In this document: positions 54,746 to 63,781 of the stretch, one piece after another
Layout of the letters: each line of letters opens with the position of its first letter
Position numbering within the stretch: position 1 is the first letter of the stretch
Assembly: GCA_963750045.1 (NCBI GenBank)
Contig: CAVVPD010000004.1
Span: 673,198-737,197, forward strand
Reading direction: 5' to 3'
Source of the DNA: DASUAS01 sp963750045
Lineage (GTDB): Bacteria > Actinomycetota > Acidimicrobiia > IMCC26256 > DASPTH01
DNA length: 64,000 bases
Position numbers and translations under genes: made by a program
Notes under the pieces: generated by a model
Database searches by the model: none
The model's input: only the letters and a program-made list of their open reading frames with translations
What the model was told of the DNA's origin: nothing

Positions 54746-56311
54746 CTAGACGCGTCGATCGCGTCCGGCCCAGTGGGGTGTTCGAAGGTCCCGTTTGAGG
54801 ACCTTCATGGATGCGTTGCGTGGGAGCGCGTCCACGAACTCCACCGAGCGTGGTCGCTTGAACCCGGCCACGTGCTTTCGCGTGTGTTCGATGATGTCCT
54901 CAGCTGAGGCGGTGGCACCCGGGCGGAGGACCACAACGGCGTGAACAGCTTCACCCCACTGGTCGTTCGGGATGCCGATCACTGCTACCTCGGCGACGGC
55001 TGGGTGGGTGAACAGGGCTTGCTCTACCTCTGCGGGATAGACGTTCTCGCCGCCCGACACGATCATGTCCTTCAGTCGGTCCTGAATGTAGAGGTATCCC
55101 TCGTCGTCGAGATAGCCAACGTCGCCAGTGTGCAACCACCCGTCAGTGAACGCCGCCTCCGTCTTCTCCGGAAGTCCCCAGTACCGGACCATCATTTGCG
55201 GCCCCTTGGCCATGATTTCACCGGAGCTTCCCTGTGCGAGCTCGATGCCGGCGTCATCGACGATCTTGAGGCGCGTCCCGATCAGGGCGCGACCGCAGGA
55301 GCGAAGCAGCTCGGGCCGGTCGTCAGACAGTGCTCGCCGGTGATCCGAGGGAGTGAGGAAGGAGAGCCCTCCACCGGCCTCTGTTTGACCGAAGCCCTGC
55401 GCAAAGTCGCAGCCGAACACTTCCATGGCATGGGTGAGCGTCTCGACGGTGATCGCGGACGCTCCGTAGATCAGGGTCCGCAGGTTGGCGAAGGCGCGCT
55501 CAGCGACACCCGGGACGACCACCATCAACGACTGGATCATCGCTGGTGCCAGGAAGCCGAATGTGATGTCCTCTTCGTCGAGGACGCGGACCACCTCGGC
55601 AGGCACAAAGTCCTCCATGATGTACAGGGTTCCTCCGGCTGCGAGCGTGTACAGCGAGCCGAACAGTCCGGCGACGTGGAACATCGGTAGGACGATGAGC
55701 ATGCGAGCGTCGGGAGCTGCAGTGCCGCAGAACGTCAGTTGGTGGAACTGAATCGCGACGCTCGAGTGGCTCAGTACGGCGCCTTTCGGCAGCCCCGTGG
55801 TGCCGCTCGTGTAGAGCTGTATTGCGTCAGCCTCGGGCATGAGTTCAAGATCGGGAGGGGCGGTCGGTTGTCCTGCGATCCAGTCCTCGTATCCGATCCA
55901 GCCCCGCCGGGCATCTGCCTCGACGGCGACGGCGTGGGCGAGCGCCTTCAGCTCCCCACGGGCGGGTTCGAGCGCGTCGACCATCTCACCGCGAGCAACC
56001 ACGACCTTGGCCTGGGCGTCGTTGATGAGTTGCACCAATTCCGCAGCGGTCAGACGGAAGTTGAGAGGCACGAGCGCCGCTCCGGCCTTCGACGTTCCCA
56101 GGGCCCAGATGAGGTAGTCGAGCGTGTTCTTGGCGACGATGGCGACGCGGTCGCCGACCTCGACCCCACTGGCGATCAGTGCGTGAGCGAACCGGTTCGC
56201 TTCCTCAACCAGAGTGCGGCGATCGAGGACGCGCCCGTGGGCGTCTCGGCCCACCTCTTGTTCGGGCGCGACCATCGCCTGCCAGTCGAAAATTTCGTGC
56301 AGCATGTACAT
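54746..56311 (-). CDS. Acyl-CoA synthetase (AMP-forming)
   Basis: A 521-residue ANL-family ligase with 'LYTSGTTGLPKGAVLSH', 'FGQTEAGGG', 'GWLHTGDVGYLDDEG', 'DRLKDMIVSGGENVYPAEVE' and a C-terminal lysine in 'LPRNASMKVLKRDLR'. It activates a carboxylic acid to a CoA thioester. ATG at 56311 follows GGGGGAG. It lies directly downstream of marR on the same strand. Confidence 0.93.
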   Translation of the reverse strand: MYMLHEIFDWQAMVAPEQEVGRDAHGRVLDRRTLVEEANRFAHALIASGVEVGDRVAIVAKNTLDYLIWALGTSKAGAALVPLNFRLTAAELVQLINDAQAKVVVARGEMVDALEPARGELKALAHAVAVEADARRGWIGYEDWIAGQPTAPPDLELMPEADAIQLYTSGTTGLPKGAVLSHSSVAIQFHQLTFCGTAAPDARMLIVLPMFHVAGLFGSLYTLAAGGTLYIMEDFVPAEVVRVLDEEDITFGFLAPAMIQSLMVVVPGVAERAFANLRTLIYGASAITVETLTHAMEVFGCDFAQGFGQTEAGGGLSFLTPSDHRRALSDDRPELLRSCGRALIGTRLKIVDDAGIELAQGSSGEIMAKGPQMMVRYWGLPEKTEAAFTDGWLHTGDVGYLDDEGYLYIQDRLKDMIVSGGENVYPAEVEQALFTHPAVAEVAVIGIPNDQWGEAVHAVVVLRPGATASAEDIIEHTRKHVAGFKRPRSVEFVDALPRNASMKVLKRDLRTPHWAGRDRRV

Positions 56312-56367
56312 CTGACTCCCCCTCTGAGGCAGCATCGAAGCCTTCGAGTTCACACCGTCCGACGGGG

Positions 56368-56871
56368 TCAATGGATGCGCGACAGCAGCGAGGCCAACTC
56401 GTCAGCTTCGGACGGCGCCAACGACCCTCCGAGGCCGAACCGCACCGCGCGCAACGCCTCGAGTGCTTCGCCGGCCAAGTTGTGGCCAGCGGTTGTGATC
56501 CGCGCGGTCACGAGCCTCCGATCGCCGTCGTCGTCGGGCGCTGATCGTGTGATCAAACCACGAGATTGCAGGCCATCGATCGTGTACGTCATGGTCGCGG
56601 GATGCATTAGCGATGCTCGCTTGAGGTCCCGTAAGCTCATTTCGCCGTCTTCTGCGTCGTCGAGTATGCCGAGGACTTCGTAGCGGGGCAGCGTGAGGTC
56701 AAGCGGGCGCAGGACCTCCTCCGTCCGCGTTCTCACGAGCTTGTGGCCTCGGAAGAGACCGACCGCGACCAGCATCAAGCTGACGTCGCTGTCGTCCCCG
56801 AACGTCTCGAACAGGTCTTGGAGGCGGCTCGACGCGAGGCGAGGCCCTTCAGCCTCCTTCACCGGCGCCAA
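56368..56871 (-). CDS. MarR-family transcriptional regulator
   Basis: A 167-residue winged-helix regulator. 'LRPLDLTLPRYEVLGILDDA' opens the DNA-binding domain, 'MSLRDLKRASLMHPATMTYT' is the recognition helix region and 'SAPDDDGDRRLVTARITTAG' is the wing. It probably represses the ligase gene downstream and the amidohydrolase in response to an aromatic or acyl-CoA ligand. The start is uncertain (TTG 56871 or GTG 56862). Confidence 0.9.
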   Translation of the reverse strand: MAPVKEAEGPRLASSRLQDLFETFGDDSDVSLMLVAVGLFRGHKLVRTRTEEVLRPLDLTLPRYEVLGILDDAEDGEMSLRDLKRASLMHPATMTYTIDGLQSRGLITRSAPDDDGDRRLVTARITTAGHNLAGEALEALRAVRFGLGGSLAPSEADELASLLSRIH

Positions 56872-56931
56872 GGCCCAGGCTCGATCATCGGTCGCAGCGA
56901 CACGCGCATCAAGTCGGGCATTGCGACGAGA

Positions 56932-56952
56932 TCATACTGCTTGAGTTCGTAC
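56932..56952 (+). promoter_or_regulatory. Candidate MarR box 2
   Basis: A 21-bp site starting TCATACTGC and containing GAGTTCGTAC, about 60 bases upstream of marR. It pairs with the site at 53413-53433 at 16 of 21 positions, with the same ACT-N5-AGT core. Confidence 0.5.
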
Positions 56953-56994
56953 AAAGGGACCGGACCGTTGACCGGGAGCGGGGAAGGTCCGCGT

Positions 56995-57963
56995 TCAACG
57001 CTGTCCTGCGAGCATCAGCCCAGGAACGGAGCTTCGAGCCTTCACGACATAGGGAGCGAAGAGGCTTCCGATGTAGACGTCACAGCCGTCGGAGCCCCCA
57101 AACGTGACATTGGTCGGCGCAATCAACACGCTCGGGTCCTCGGCCACGGTGACGACCTCCAGATCCGGAGTGATCGCAGTGATCTTGCCAGCAGCAGGGA
57201 CGGTGACCCAGAGATTGCCTGCAACATCGAATGCGCAACCGTCGGTGCAGCCCCAGGTGGACAGAACCCCCCAGTCGGCTGTGGTCTCGTTGCGCTCACC
57301 ATCACCCCACAAGACGTACGCGGCTTCCTCGCCGTACACCTCGCGCTCGCCCATTGGCGGCCCGTAGGGCTCCTCGGCGCCAAGGCGACCGTCGGAAAGA
57401 ATCGGGAAGCGGACGATATCGCCGGGGCTCGTTCGGGCGCAGTAGAGAAAGTCTTCGTCCGCATCGAGAGCGAGACCGTTGGCGAACGGGATATCCTGAG
57501 CGACGACATCGATGGCGCCAGTAGTGCTGAGGCGGAAGATGTACCCATCGGCCACCCCGCTCGTGAGCACGGTGACGTAGTCGCCGCCCTGGGTGGAGGA
57601 GGTGCAGTAGATCGTCCCGTCACGAGCGATGATCGGGTAGTTGGCGTAGCGCAGAGGACGCCCCTCGACTTGGTCGCAGAGCGTCGCCACCTCGCCGGAG
57701 ACCAGGTCGAGTTGCTGCAGGCTGTGCCCGTCGAAGTTGGCGATCACGACGGCCTCGCCGTCGGCGGTGATGTTGATCCCGTTGGGCTGTCCGCCGGCCA
57801 TCCCAATCGGCCGGAGGGAGCCATCAGGAAGGATCTCGGAGACTGCGGCGTTGGCGTCGCTCGCATACACACGACCGTCGCGGGCAACTGCAACATCTTC
57901 GGGCCGATTCAATCCGTTGCCCCATACCGTGAGGTCGTCCAGGCTGGGCGTTGATGGGTCCAA
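56995..57963 (-). CDS. SMP-30/gluconolactonase-like beta-propeller hydrolase
   Basis: A 322-residue six-bladed propeller of the SMP-30/LRE family. Recurrent blades read 'PEDVAVARDGRVYASDA', 'PNGINITADGEAVVIANF', 'FANGLALDADEDFLYCA' and 'DGCAFDVAGNLWVTVPAAGK'. Such enzymes open lactones with a divalent metal. TTG at 57963 is chosen over a more distant GTG because AGAGGAG precedes it at good spacing. It is upstream of marR on the same strand. Confidence 0.85.
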   Translation of the reverse strand: MDPSTPSLDDLTVWGNGLNRPEDVAVARDGRVYASDANAAVSEILPDGSLRPIGMAGGQPNGINITADGEAVVIANFDGHSLQQLDLVSGEVATLCDQVEGRPLRYANYPIIARDGTIYCTSSTQGGDYVTVLTSGVADGYIFRLSTTGAIDVVAQDIPFANGLALDADEDFLYCARTSPGDIVRFPILSDGRLGAEEPYGPPMGEREVYGEEAAYVLWGDGERNETTADWGVLSTWGCTDGCAFDVAGNLWVTVPAAGKITAITPDLEVVTVAEDPSVLIAPTNVTFGGSDGCDVYIGSLFAPYVVKARSSVPGLMLAGQR

Positions 57964-58079
57964 CTGCGTTGCTCCTCTGTGCGCAGCGCCCGCGTGACCG
58001 CGGTCCGTGAAAGACTTGGACTTCGTCGTGGGCAGCGTAGATCGATGAGGGAAGTGGAGCACACGGTGCGGAAAGATTG

Positions 58080-58973
58080 ATGGGGTCCGGGACTACCTCG
58101 ACGGGCGCGTTGTCCGCGTTTCACTGCAATCTCAACGTCCAGGAGCTCTCGGCCGCCGCACGCGTCTACGAAGCGGGTTTCGGTGTGCGCGTGGCGATGC
58201 GCAGTCGCGCCCCCGAAGACAGCCGCGCGTTCGGACTCACGGACCAAACTGACGGCGAGGCATGGTTTCTGTACGACCACCGCGGAGGGCGAGTTGCGCC
58301 TGCGATCGAGTTGATGAAGTGGAGCGACCCGCCCACACAGGGGAATGCCTACTCGTCTTCACGGGATGTCGGACTGCAAGCATTGGGCTTCACCGTCCCG
58401 TCGGTGCAAGACGCGGTTGCGGCACTTCACTCCGCCGGAGCGACAAGCGCGGTCGGGCGGCGCCCGGGGTCGGTCGCCGACGTCGTGATCGACGCCGACG
58501 GGGTCCCGCTCGAGCTCACTGAGGACATCGGGTCCAGCGCCACGTTTCGTTATGCCCGCCTGGTGTGTAGCGATCTCGATCGAAGCACCGACTGGTACGG
58601 CACAATCGGTTTCGAGCCCGTCGGGTCTCGGCGCACGGTCTCATGGGATACAGATGCCGGCGACGGTGAGGTCGATGAACTCACCGTGGCTCTGGGCCCC
58701 CCGGGCGGGTTTTCCCTGCAGCTCACATCTTGGCCCGGACGGGGCTCGTCCGGAATCGCCCATCAATCGCCCAATCATCGGGGCCTCTTTCGGATGGCCC
58801 TCCGGGTCGACGATATCAGCGCAGCGGCGACTGCGGCCCGAGCCGCCGGCATCGACGCAAGCGATGCCGCCTTCATCCCACTGCCTGGCACGCCTCTCGG
58901 CGGTGCCACGGTCTCCTTTTTTCGCGACCCTGATGGTGTGACTGTCGAGTTGGTTGAGAACCCGCAGCCCTGA
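58080..58973 (+). CDS. Two-domain VOC protein
   Basis: A 297-residue protein with two VOC domains, beginning 'SAFHCNLNVQELSAAARVYE' with the second opening 'RYARLVCSDLDRSTDWYGTI', and ending 'FFRDPDGVTVELVENP'. The C-terminal glutamate and His residues could hold a metal, allowing a dioxygenase or isomerase role, but this is not certain. It is divergent from the SMP-30 gene. ATG at 58080. Confidence 0.83.
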   Translation: MGSGTTSTGALSAFHCNLNVQELSAAARVYEAGFGVRVAMRSRAPEDSRAFGLTDQTDGEAWFLYDHRGGRVAPAIELMKWSDPPTQGNAYSSSRDVGLQALGFTVPSVQDAVAALHSAGATSAVGRRPGSVADVVIDADGVPLELTEDIGSSATFRYARLVCSDLDRSTDWYGTIGFEPVGSRRTVSWDTDAGDGEVDELTVALGPPGGFSLQLTSWPGRGSSGIAHQSPNHRGLFRMALRVDDISAAATAARAAGIDASDAAFIPLPGTPLGGATVSFFRDPDGVTVELVENPQP

Positions 58974-58995
58974 CGTTCGCCACTTTGGCGAGGAT

Positions 58996-59958
58996 CTACC
59001 GAGCCGACGAGTTGTCACGACCATCTGGGCCGTTAGGGGCATCCGGCACATTGTAAAGATCCGACATACCGGCAGGCGGACCAGAGGGGCGATCGCCGAA
59101 CAGCTCAGGCAACCGTTCCGTCAGGCCTTCGACCGTCCAGCGTCGGCCAATGTCGATCGTCCCCGCCGAGGTCCACCCTTGGAGTAGCTCTACGGAACCG
59201 GCGTTGATGCCGAACACCTGGCCCGAGATGTGCGCCGCATCTTCCGTGCACAAGTAGCCCACGAGCGGCGCGATGTTGTCGGGGCTGAGCGGGTCAAAGC
59301 CCTCCTCCGGAGGGTCTCCGGGAAAGAGTGCCTCGACGAGCCGGGTCCTCGCACCGGGGCAGATCGTGTTGACCGTAACGCCATAGCGGGCCAGCTCCGT
59401 AGCAGTGGAGATGCCGAGCAGGGCGATGGCAGCCTTTGCCGCGCCGTAGGCGAGCTGACCCGCGTTGCCGAAGAGTCCAATGTGCGATGAGGTGTATACA
59501 AGGCGGCCGTCCACGGAGGCTCCGCTCGCCTTGGCCTGCTCGCGCCAGTACGAGCTCGCGAAGCGAGTGGGCGCGACATGGCCTTTGACATTGACTCGGA
59601 TCACCGCGTCCCAATCGTCCTCTTCCAAGTTGAAGACCATGCGATCGCGAGCGATGCCTGCGTTGCACACCAGGATGTCGAGTCGCCCAAAGGTGTCGAT
59701 GGCGCTCCGGACCACTGCCTCGCCGCCTTTCCACGTGCTGATGTCGTTGCCGTCCGACGTGCTGCGACCCCCCGCAACGCGGATCTCCGCCGCGACATCG
59801 GACGCAGGACCCATATCCGATCCCCGACCGTCGGTCGAACTCCCGAGATCGTTGACCACCACCGCGGCTCCCTCAGCAGCGAGCAGCAACGCCTCTGATC
59901 GCCCGATGCCCCTTCCCGCGCCCGTGACGATGGCAACCTTTCCCTCCAGATGACCCAT
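58996..59958 (-). CDS. SDR-family dehydrogenase (HSD17B4-like)
   Basis: A 320-residue SDR with 'VAIVTGAGRGIGRSEALLLA', 'VVVNDLG', 'NAGIARDRMVFNLEEDDWDA' and 'YGAAKAAIALL'. The 'NDLG' and 'ARDRMVFNL' motifs match the 3-hydroxyacyl-CoA dehydrogenase domain of multifunctional enzyme type 2, so it probably oxidises a hydroxyacyl-CoA. It converges with the VOC gene and is part of the same catabolic neighbourhood. Confidence 0.9.
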   Translation of the reverse strand: MGHLEGKVAIVTGAGRGIGRSEALLLAAEGAAVVVNDLGSSTDGRGSDMGPASDVAAEIRVAGGRSTSDGNDISTWKGGEAVVRSAIDTFGRLDILVCNAGIARDRMVFNLEEDDWDAVIRVNVKGHVAPTRFASSYWREQAKASGASVDGRLVYTSSHIGLFGNAGQLAYGAAKAAIALLGISTATELARYGVTVNTICPGARTRLVEALFPGDPPEEGFDPLSPDNIAPLVGYLCTEDAAHISGQVFGINAGSVELLQGWTSAGTIDIGRRWTVEGLTERLPELFGDRPSGPPAGMSDLYNVPDAPNGPDGRDNSSAR

Positions 59959-60055
59959 GGGCTTTGTCGTCTCCTTTCAAGGCCGAACGGACGGAGCCCG
60001 CTTGCTGATCATTGTTGATGAATGCAGACGGTGTTTCCGCCGGTTCCGACTCCAG

Positions 60056-60739
60056 TCAGAGGGATGCACAGAGAGCCATGCAGCAGTCCCTGCCAGGGCA
60101 GCTACCGGCAACCACCGCCATGCCGTCCCGCAGGAACGCCAGCCGAAGTAGGTGGTCACGTGCAACTCTTGCCTCTTCTCTGAGCCGGTCGTCGATCTTG
60201 TGCGCCTTGGCGATGAGCAGTGCCGTCGGGCCGGCAACCTTGCTCGAGATCGTGCGATGGTCCTCGTCGTCGAGCGCGGCGATCGTCATGACGTCGTTGT
60301 CGACGATCGCCGCCTCGAGCCCGGGCGCCTTGCGCGCGGCTCGTTTGCCGTGCGGCCCGAGGCGCGCCCCGCGGGTTCCTCCCGGCGGCGCGGTGCCCTC
60401 GGGCACGATGAGGTCGACCGGGATCTCGATGTGCTCGCCGTCGATCTCGACCGTTCGGGTCCACACGCCCGGGTCCTCAGGTGCAGTCGGCCCGCGTCGC
60501 ACGTGATCGAAGCGAGCGCTCATCACGTCTTCGAGGAGCGGGCGATCCGCGAGCAGCTCGCTGGCGACTGCCAGGTCGCCGTCGGTCGTGAACTCGGCGA
60601 CGCCGACGTTCGCTGCGCCCTTGCGGAGGTACACGGCCTGCGCACCGACGACGATGATCGCGTCTCGGTGCTCCGCGAGGTCCTCGAGTGCGTCGAGCAA
60701 CACCTGTCGCGCGGCGACGTAGTACGGGTCGAGCGTCAC
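60056..60739 (-). CDS. Nucleotidyltransferase-like protein, AbiEii-type candidate toxin
   Basis: A 227-residue protein with the N-terminal nucleotidyltransferase pattern 'AIIVVGAQAVYLRKG' followed by 'EFTTDGDLAVA', then 'EIPVDLIVPEG' (third acid) and a C-terminal helical part 'PTALLIAKAHKIDDRLREEA'. This matches the minimal NTase fold of AbiEii-like type IV toxins. The last 40 or so residues look atypical. GTG at 60739 overlaps the stop of the upstream regulator (GTGA), the antitoxin-then-toxin order of abiE operons. Toxicity is inference. Confidence 0.65.
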   Translation of the reverse strand: MTLDPYYVAARQVLLDALEDLAEHRDAIIVVGAQAVYLRKGAANVGVAEFTTDGDLAVASELLADRPLLEDVMSARFDHVRRGPTAPEDPGVWTRTVEIDGEHIEIPVDLIVPEGTAPPGGTRGARLGPHGKRAARKAPGLEAAIVDNDVMTIAALDDEDHRTISSKVAGPTALLIAKAHKIDDRLREEARVARDHLLRLAFLRDGMAVVAGSCPGRDCCMALCASL

Positions 60740-61869
60740 GACCGCTGCTCGAGGTAATCCGCCAGCGAGGGGTACTGCCATTCCCCGGTGTTCGTCTGCA
60801 TCCAGTCGATCAATGCCTCGCCTTCGGCCGGCATTCGCCCGCTTCCCCCGAGGCAGTCGACGGCGAGCTGCGGCAGGTTGACGCAGCGGACGCCGTCGCC
60901 GGTCCAAGGATCGTCGACGACGCGATCGTTGGAAGGCAGCAGCAGCACGACGTCAGGCGCCTCGTCCGTCGGCCGAAGCCCGAGCTCAGTCGCGGTCGTA
61001 TCGAACTTCGCCACACCTCCGGTCGGGACGACGTACATCACGAGGAGCGCCGGACCGGCGACCGGTGCCTTGCGCACGGCGGCGAAGGAACCCGTCACCA
61101 CGACCCCATCAGCAACTTTCGAGCGTGGCAACGCCTCGAGCACGGCGCGCGGTCCGTTCGACGAGATGTAGGTGCGAGCCGTGTTGGCACGGAAGAGGTC
61201 GACCGATTGGCCGCGCTGTCGGAGCATCGCCGGCCAGTCGACTTCTTCGACCGGTCCGCGGGGTTCCCGGCGGATCAGCGCCTCGTCGGCGAGCCGTTCG
61301 AGTACCCGGCTGACGTAGCCGCGACTGATGCCGGTCGCTCCCTCGATGTCGTTCACGCCGTACGGCGGCACGACCTCCGCGAGGAAGCGCACGACGCGGC
61401 CGACCTTGGCGCCCGCCAAACCGGCGCTCCTCCGAGTGCTCGTCGTGGAGGGTCGACGGTCCGCTCCCGCGACCTCCACGAAGATCGGCGGCGCCTGCAT
61501 CACGAGCCGGATGTTCCCCGTGAGGTCGAGGTAGCTGATGTCCTCCTTGCTCAGGAGCTCGCGTGTCCGCGGCGAGAGGAAGTCCGTCACCAGCAGGATC
61601 GGACCCGAACCAGCGGCCTCGCGGAGGCGGCGGGTGAGTCCGCCGAGCAGCCGGTCGACGTCAGCGGGACCGAAGCTCCGCCTCGCCTCGACGATCGCGC
61701 TCCCCATCGCCATGCCCGACTGGGTCTTGAAGGCGAAGCGGGCATCCCCCTCGTCGGTGCCCGCCCCTTGCCCCTCGACGCGTTCGACCGTCCACCCCGA
61801 CGGGAGGCGGGATGCCAGCTGCGCCAGGGCGGAGTCGATGAGCTCAGCTTCCTGTATGACCACCCGCAC
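60736..61869 (-). CDS. Winged-helix regulator, AbiEi-type candidate antitoxin
   Basis: A 377-residue protein. The N-terminal 150 residues resemble a nuclease-like/dimerisation domain with 'GPILLVTDFLSPRTRELL' and 'DISYLDLTGNIRLV'. A winged helix follows (about 160-215, 'GVNDIEGATGISRGYVSRVL'), then a C-terminal domain 'VVVTGSFAAVRKAPV'. Proteins of this layout sit next to AbiEii-type nucleotidyltransferases. A strong palindrome directly upstream suggests autoregulation. It begins with GTG at 61869. Confidence 0.65.
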   Translation of the reverse strand: MRVVIQEAELIDSALAQLASRLPSGWTVERVEGQGAGTDEGDARFAFKTQSGMAMGSAIVEARRSFGPADVDRLLGGLTRRLREAAGSGPILLVTDFLSPRTRELLSKEDISYLDLTGNIRLVMQAPPIFVEVAGADRRPSTTSTRRSAGLAGAKVGRVVRFLAEVVPPYGVNDIEGATGISRGYVSRVLERLADEALIRREPRGPVEEVDWPAMLRQRGQSVDLFRANTARTYISSNGPRAVLEALPRSKVADGVVVTGSFAAVRKAPVAGPALLVMYVVPTGGVAKFDTTATELGLRPTDEAPDVVLLLPSNDRVVDDPWTGDGVRCVNLPQLAVDCLGGSGRMPAEGEALIDWMQTNTGEWQYPSLADYLEQRS

Positions 61870-61875
61870 ATTCTA

Positions 61876-61899
61876 CAGACAACTTCAGCTAGTTGTCTG
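61876..61899. promoter_or_regulatory. Palindromic operator of the AbiE-like pair
   Basis: CAGACAACT (61876-61884) and AGTTGTCTG (61891-61899) are exact complements around TCAGCT. A further half-site GACAACTT lies at 61922-61929, and a small AGTT...AACT dyad follows it. It begins 7 bases before the regulator start, an ideal place for autorepression. Confidence 0.6.
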
Positions 61900-61978
61900 G
61901 AACCCCGAGTTTCTCATCCCGGACAACTTACAGTTCCGGGAAACTGACCGGTACTCTGCACCGCACTCATACTGATCG

Positions 61979-63394
61979 TCACGTTGAGTTTGGGTGCGAT
62001 TTGCGCAGCGAGGGACCGCTGGGATCGCAGAACCCGGCATCGTCGAGGAGCCGGATGAGCTTGGTCTTCTGCCGATGACGCTGTCGTACGTCGGCGAGGT
62101 ACGCGTCGAAGCCGTCGAGATCGCCGGCGCGATCGTGGAGGCTGCGGATGTGGGCGATTCGCTCGACCGCTTGCTCGTAGCTGTGCGTCTGCTTGCGCTC
62201 GACGAGCTCCTCGACCTGTCGCGCGTAGGCGCTCGCCGCGTCGAGAGGGTGGTCGGCCTCGCGTGCTGCACCCAGCTGCAGCCAGAGATGCGTGGTCGCT
62301 CCGTGCTCGATGGCCGTCGCCCACGCGTCGTCGAGCTGACCGTCCCAGGCCAGCACCGCGATGAGATCTTCGTGGGTGGAAGGTCGCGGCAGGCGGGCGC
62401 GGTAGCGGTTGTTCGGAGTCGGTCGCGACGCAACCGCCGCCTCGCGGGCAGCCGCGCGGTCCTCGAGCACCGCGAGGGCTCGCGGCCGGTGCTCGTCCCA
62501 CACGCCCGCCTCGGACGTCCACCGCTTCAAGCGCTGATAGCTCTTCAGTTCGGGCTTCTCGGCGAAGCGCCGCCACACCAGGTCGACCATCTCGGCCGAA
62601 CGGCCGCGCTCCAACCATCCCGCGAGCGCGACGTCATCGAGACGGGAGTCGCCCCGCATCTGGTGGTCGGAGTCCTCGAACCCCGCGATACCTCGTTCGG
62701 CCCATGCGAGCGCGTCGTCAACTCGACCGGCCTCGGCGAGGACCTCGGCGATCCGGACGTAGTCGTAGGGGTACGACAGGTCCTGGGCCATCACCGCGAC
62801 GCGACCGTCCACGTCGCCCGCGACCTCGGCCAGGGTCTCCATCATCCGGGTGAGATGGAAGGGGCGGCTGGAGCGTCCGAAGCGCCCGGGATCCACCGGG
62901 GGAAGCTGTTCCCATCGCTCCGTGGCCAGGCGTCGCATCTCCGCCAGGCCGGCGTCGCCGAGGAGATCCACGTAGCGCTTGGGCGAATCGATGAGGATGT
63001 CCCAGTCGGTGTCAATCTCGAGGGCGAACAGCCGCCGAGCCAGCGCGACCGGATCCGGTCGCACCACTGCGCACGCGTCGTGGTGGAGCCGCTCCAGGTC
63101 GGCAACGATCTCCGCGAACCAGCCCGACGAGTCGTCGACGCGGCCCATGGTCACATCGACACGGCCGAGCGCGTACTCGGTGATCCCGATCACCGCCTCG
63201 GCATGACCCGCCCGCAACAGGTCGGCGATGCGCGCGATCTCCACGTGCACGACGCGCGCCCAAGGCCCCGACGTGCGCGGGCCGTCGCGGCGCGCCGCGC
63301 TCCCCGACCGCAACGCTGTCGCGAACGATCGGCGGTACGACGCCATGTCGACCGCGTGGCTGGTAGCCGTGACCTTCTTCGTCCGCCGAGCCAT
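61979..63394 (-). CDS. DUF6880-like protein, probably lacking its SWIM zinc finger
   Basis: The protein resembles the C-terminal two-thirds of actinobacterial SWIM zinc-finger proteins: 'AVIGITEYALGRVDVTMGRV', 'DACAVVRPDPVALARRLFAL', 'YDYVRIAEVLAEAGRVDDAL', 'WLERGRSAEMVDLVWRRFAE'. It is a TPR-like helical repeat. The N-terminal SWIM motif (CxC...CxH) usually found in front is absent, and the first 40 residues look unrelated. This may be a truncated gene fused to foreign sequence at its 5' end. Function unknown. Confidence 0.7.
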   Translation of the reverse strand: MARRTKKVTATSHAVDMASYRRSFATALRSGSAARRDGPRTSGPWARVVHVEIARIADLLRAGHAEAVIGITEYALGRVDVTMGRVDDSSGWFAEIVADLERLHHDACAVVRPDPVALARRLFALEIDTDWDILIDSPKRYVDLLGDAGLAEMRRLATERWEQLPPVDPGRFGRSSRPFHLTRMMETLAEVAGDVDGRVAVMAQDLSYPYDYVRIAEVLAEAGRVDDALAWAERGIAGFEDSDHQMRGDSRLDDVALAGWLERGRSAEMVDLVWRRFAEKPELKSYQRLKRWTSEAGVWDEHRPRALAVLEDRAAAREAAVASRPTPNNRYRARLPRPSTHEDLIAVLAWDGQLDDAWATAIEHGATTHLWLQLGAAREADHPLDAASAYARQVEELVERKQTHSYEQAVERIAHIRSLHDRAGDLDGFDAYLADVRQRHRQKTKLIRLLDDAGFCDPSGPSLRKSHPNST

Positions 63395-63424
63395 CGCACC
63401 GGTCTACCTGACCGACCCCGCCTG

Positions 63425-63781
63425 GCTGGGTCTCGTTGCTGCAGAGATGCAACTCGAGCGGCCCGGTCCACGAGGACCTAAGACGTTGCCAGGCCTCAGC
63501 CAGGCGCGCTGTTAACGACGGTCTCCCGCCCGATGGGTTGACGAGCTCCGCCCAGCCAAACGACCCGGGATACTGGGACCACTTCACCTGCAGGCATGGC
63601 GCATCGGACCGGCTTTGAATTGGAAGTCGTCGGCAACGCCGGCCTCCGGGTCAGCCACCCGGATCCACTCGAGCGTTCGAAGCCTGGCGAGGACGACGCG
63701 GGCGGCGGGGCCGTACTGGCCACTCAAGCCGACTACTGCGGCTCGCTCTCCTTCAGCTGGCTGCACGTGCCGCTCGGTCAT
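63425..63781 (-). pseudogene. Broken N-terminus of a PD-(D/E)XK-type defence protein
   Basis: Two frames together read 'LSGQYGPAARVVLARLRTLE', 'WIRVADPEAGVADDFQF', then 'VKWSQYPGSFGWAELVN' and 'PSLTARLAEAWQRLRSSWTG'. This order of motifs (a D..Q acid and a Q-x-K-W-like strand) is the N-terminal nuclease-like domain I associate with large bacterial STAND/ATPase defence proteins. The frame slips near 63590, and similarity ends near 63430, before any ATPase domain. Family naming is from memory of motif patterns and needs a profile search. Confidence 0.5.
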
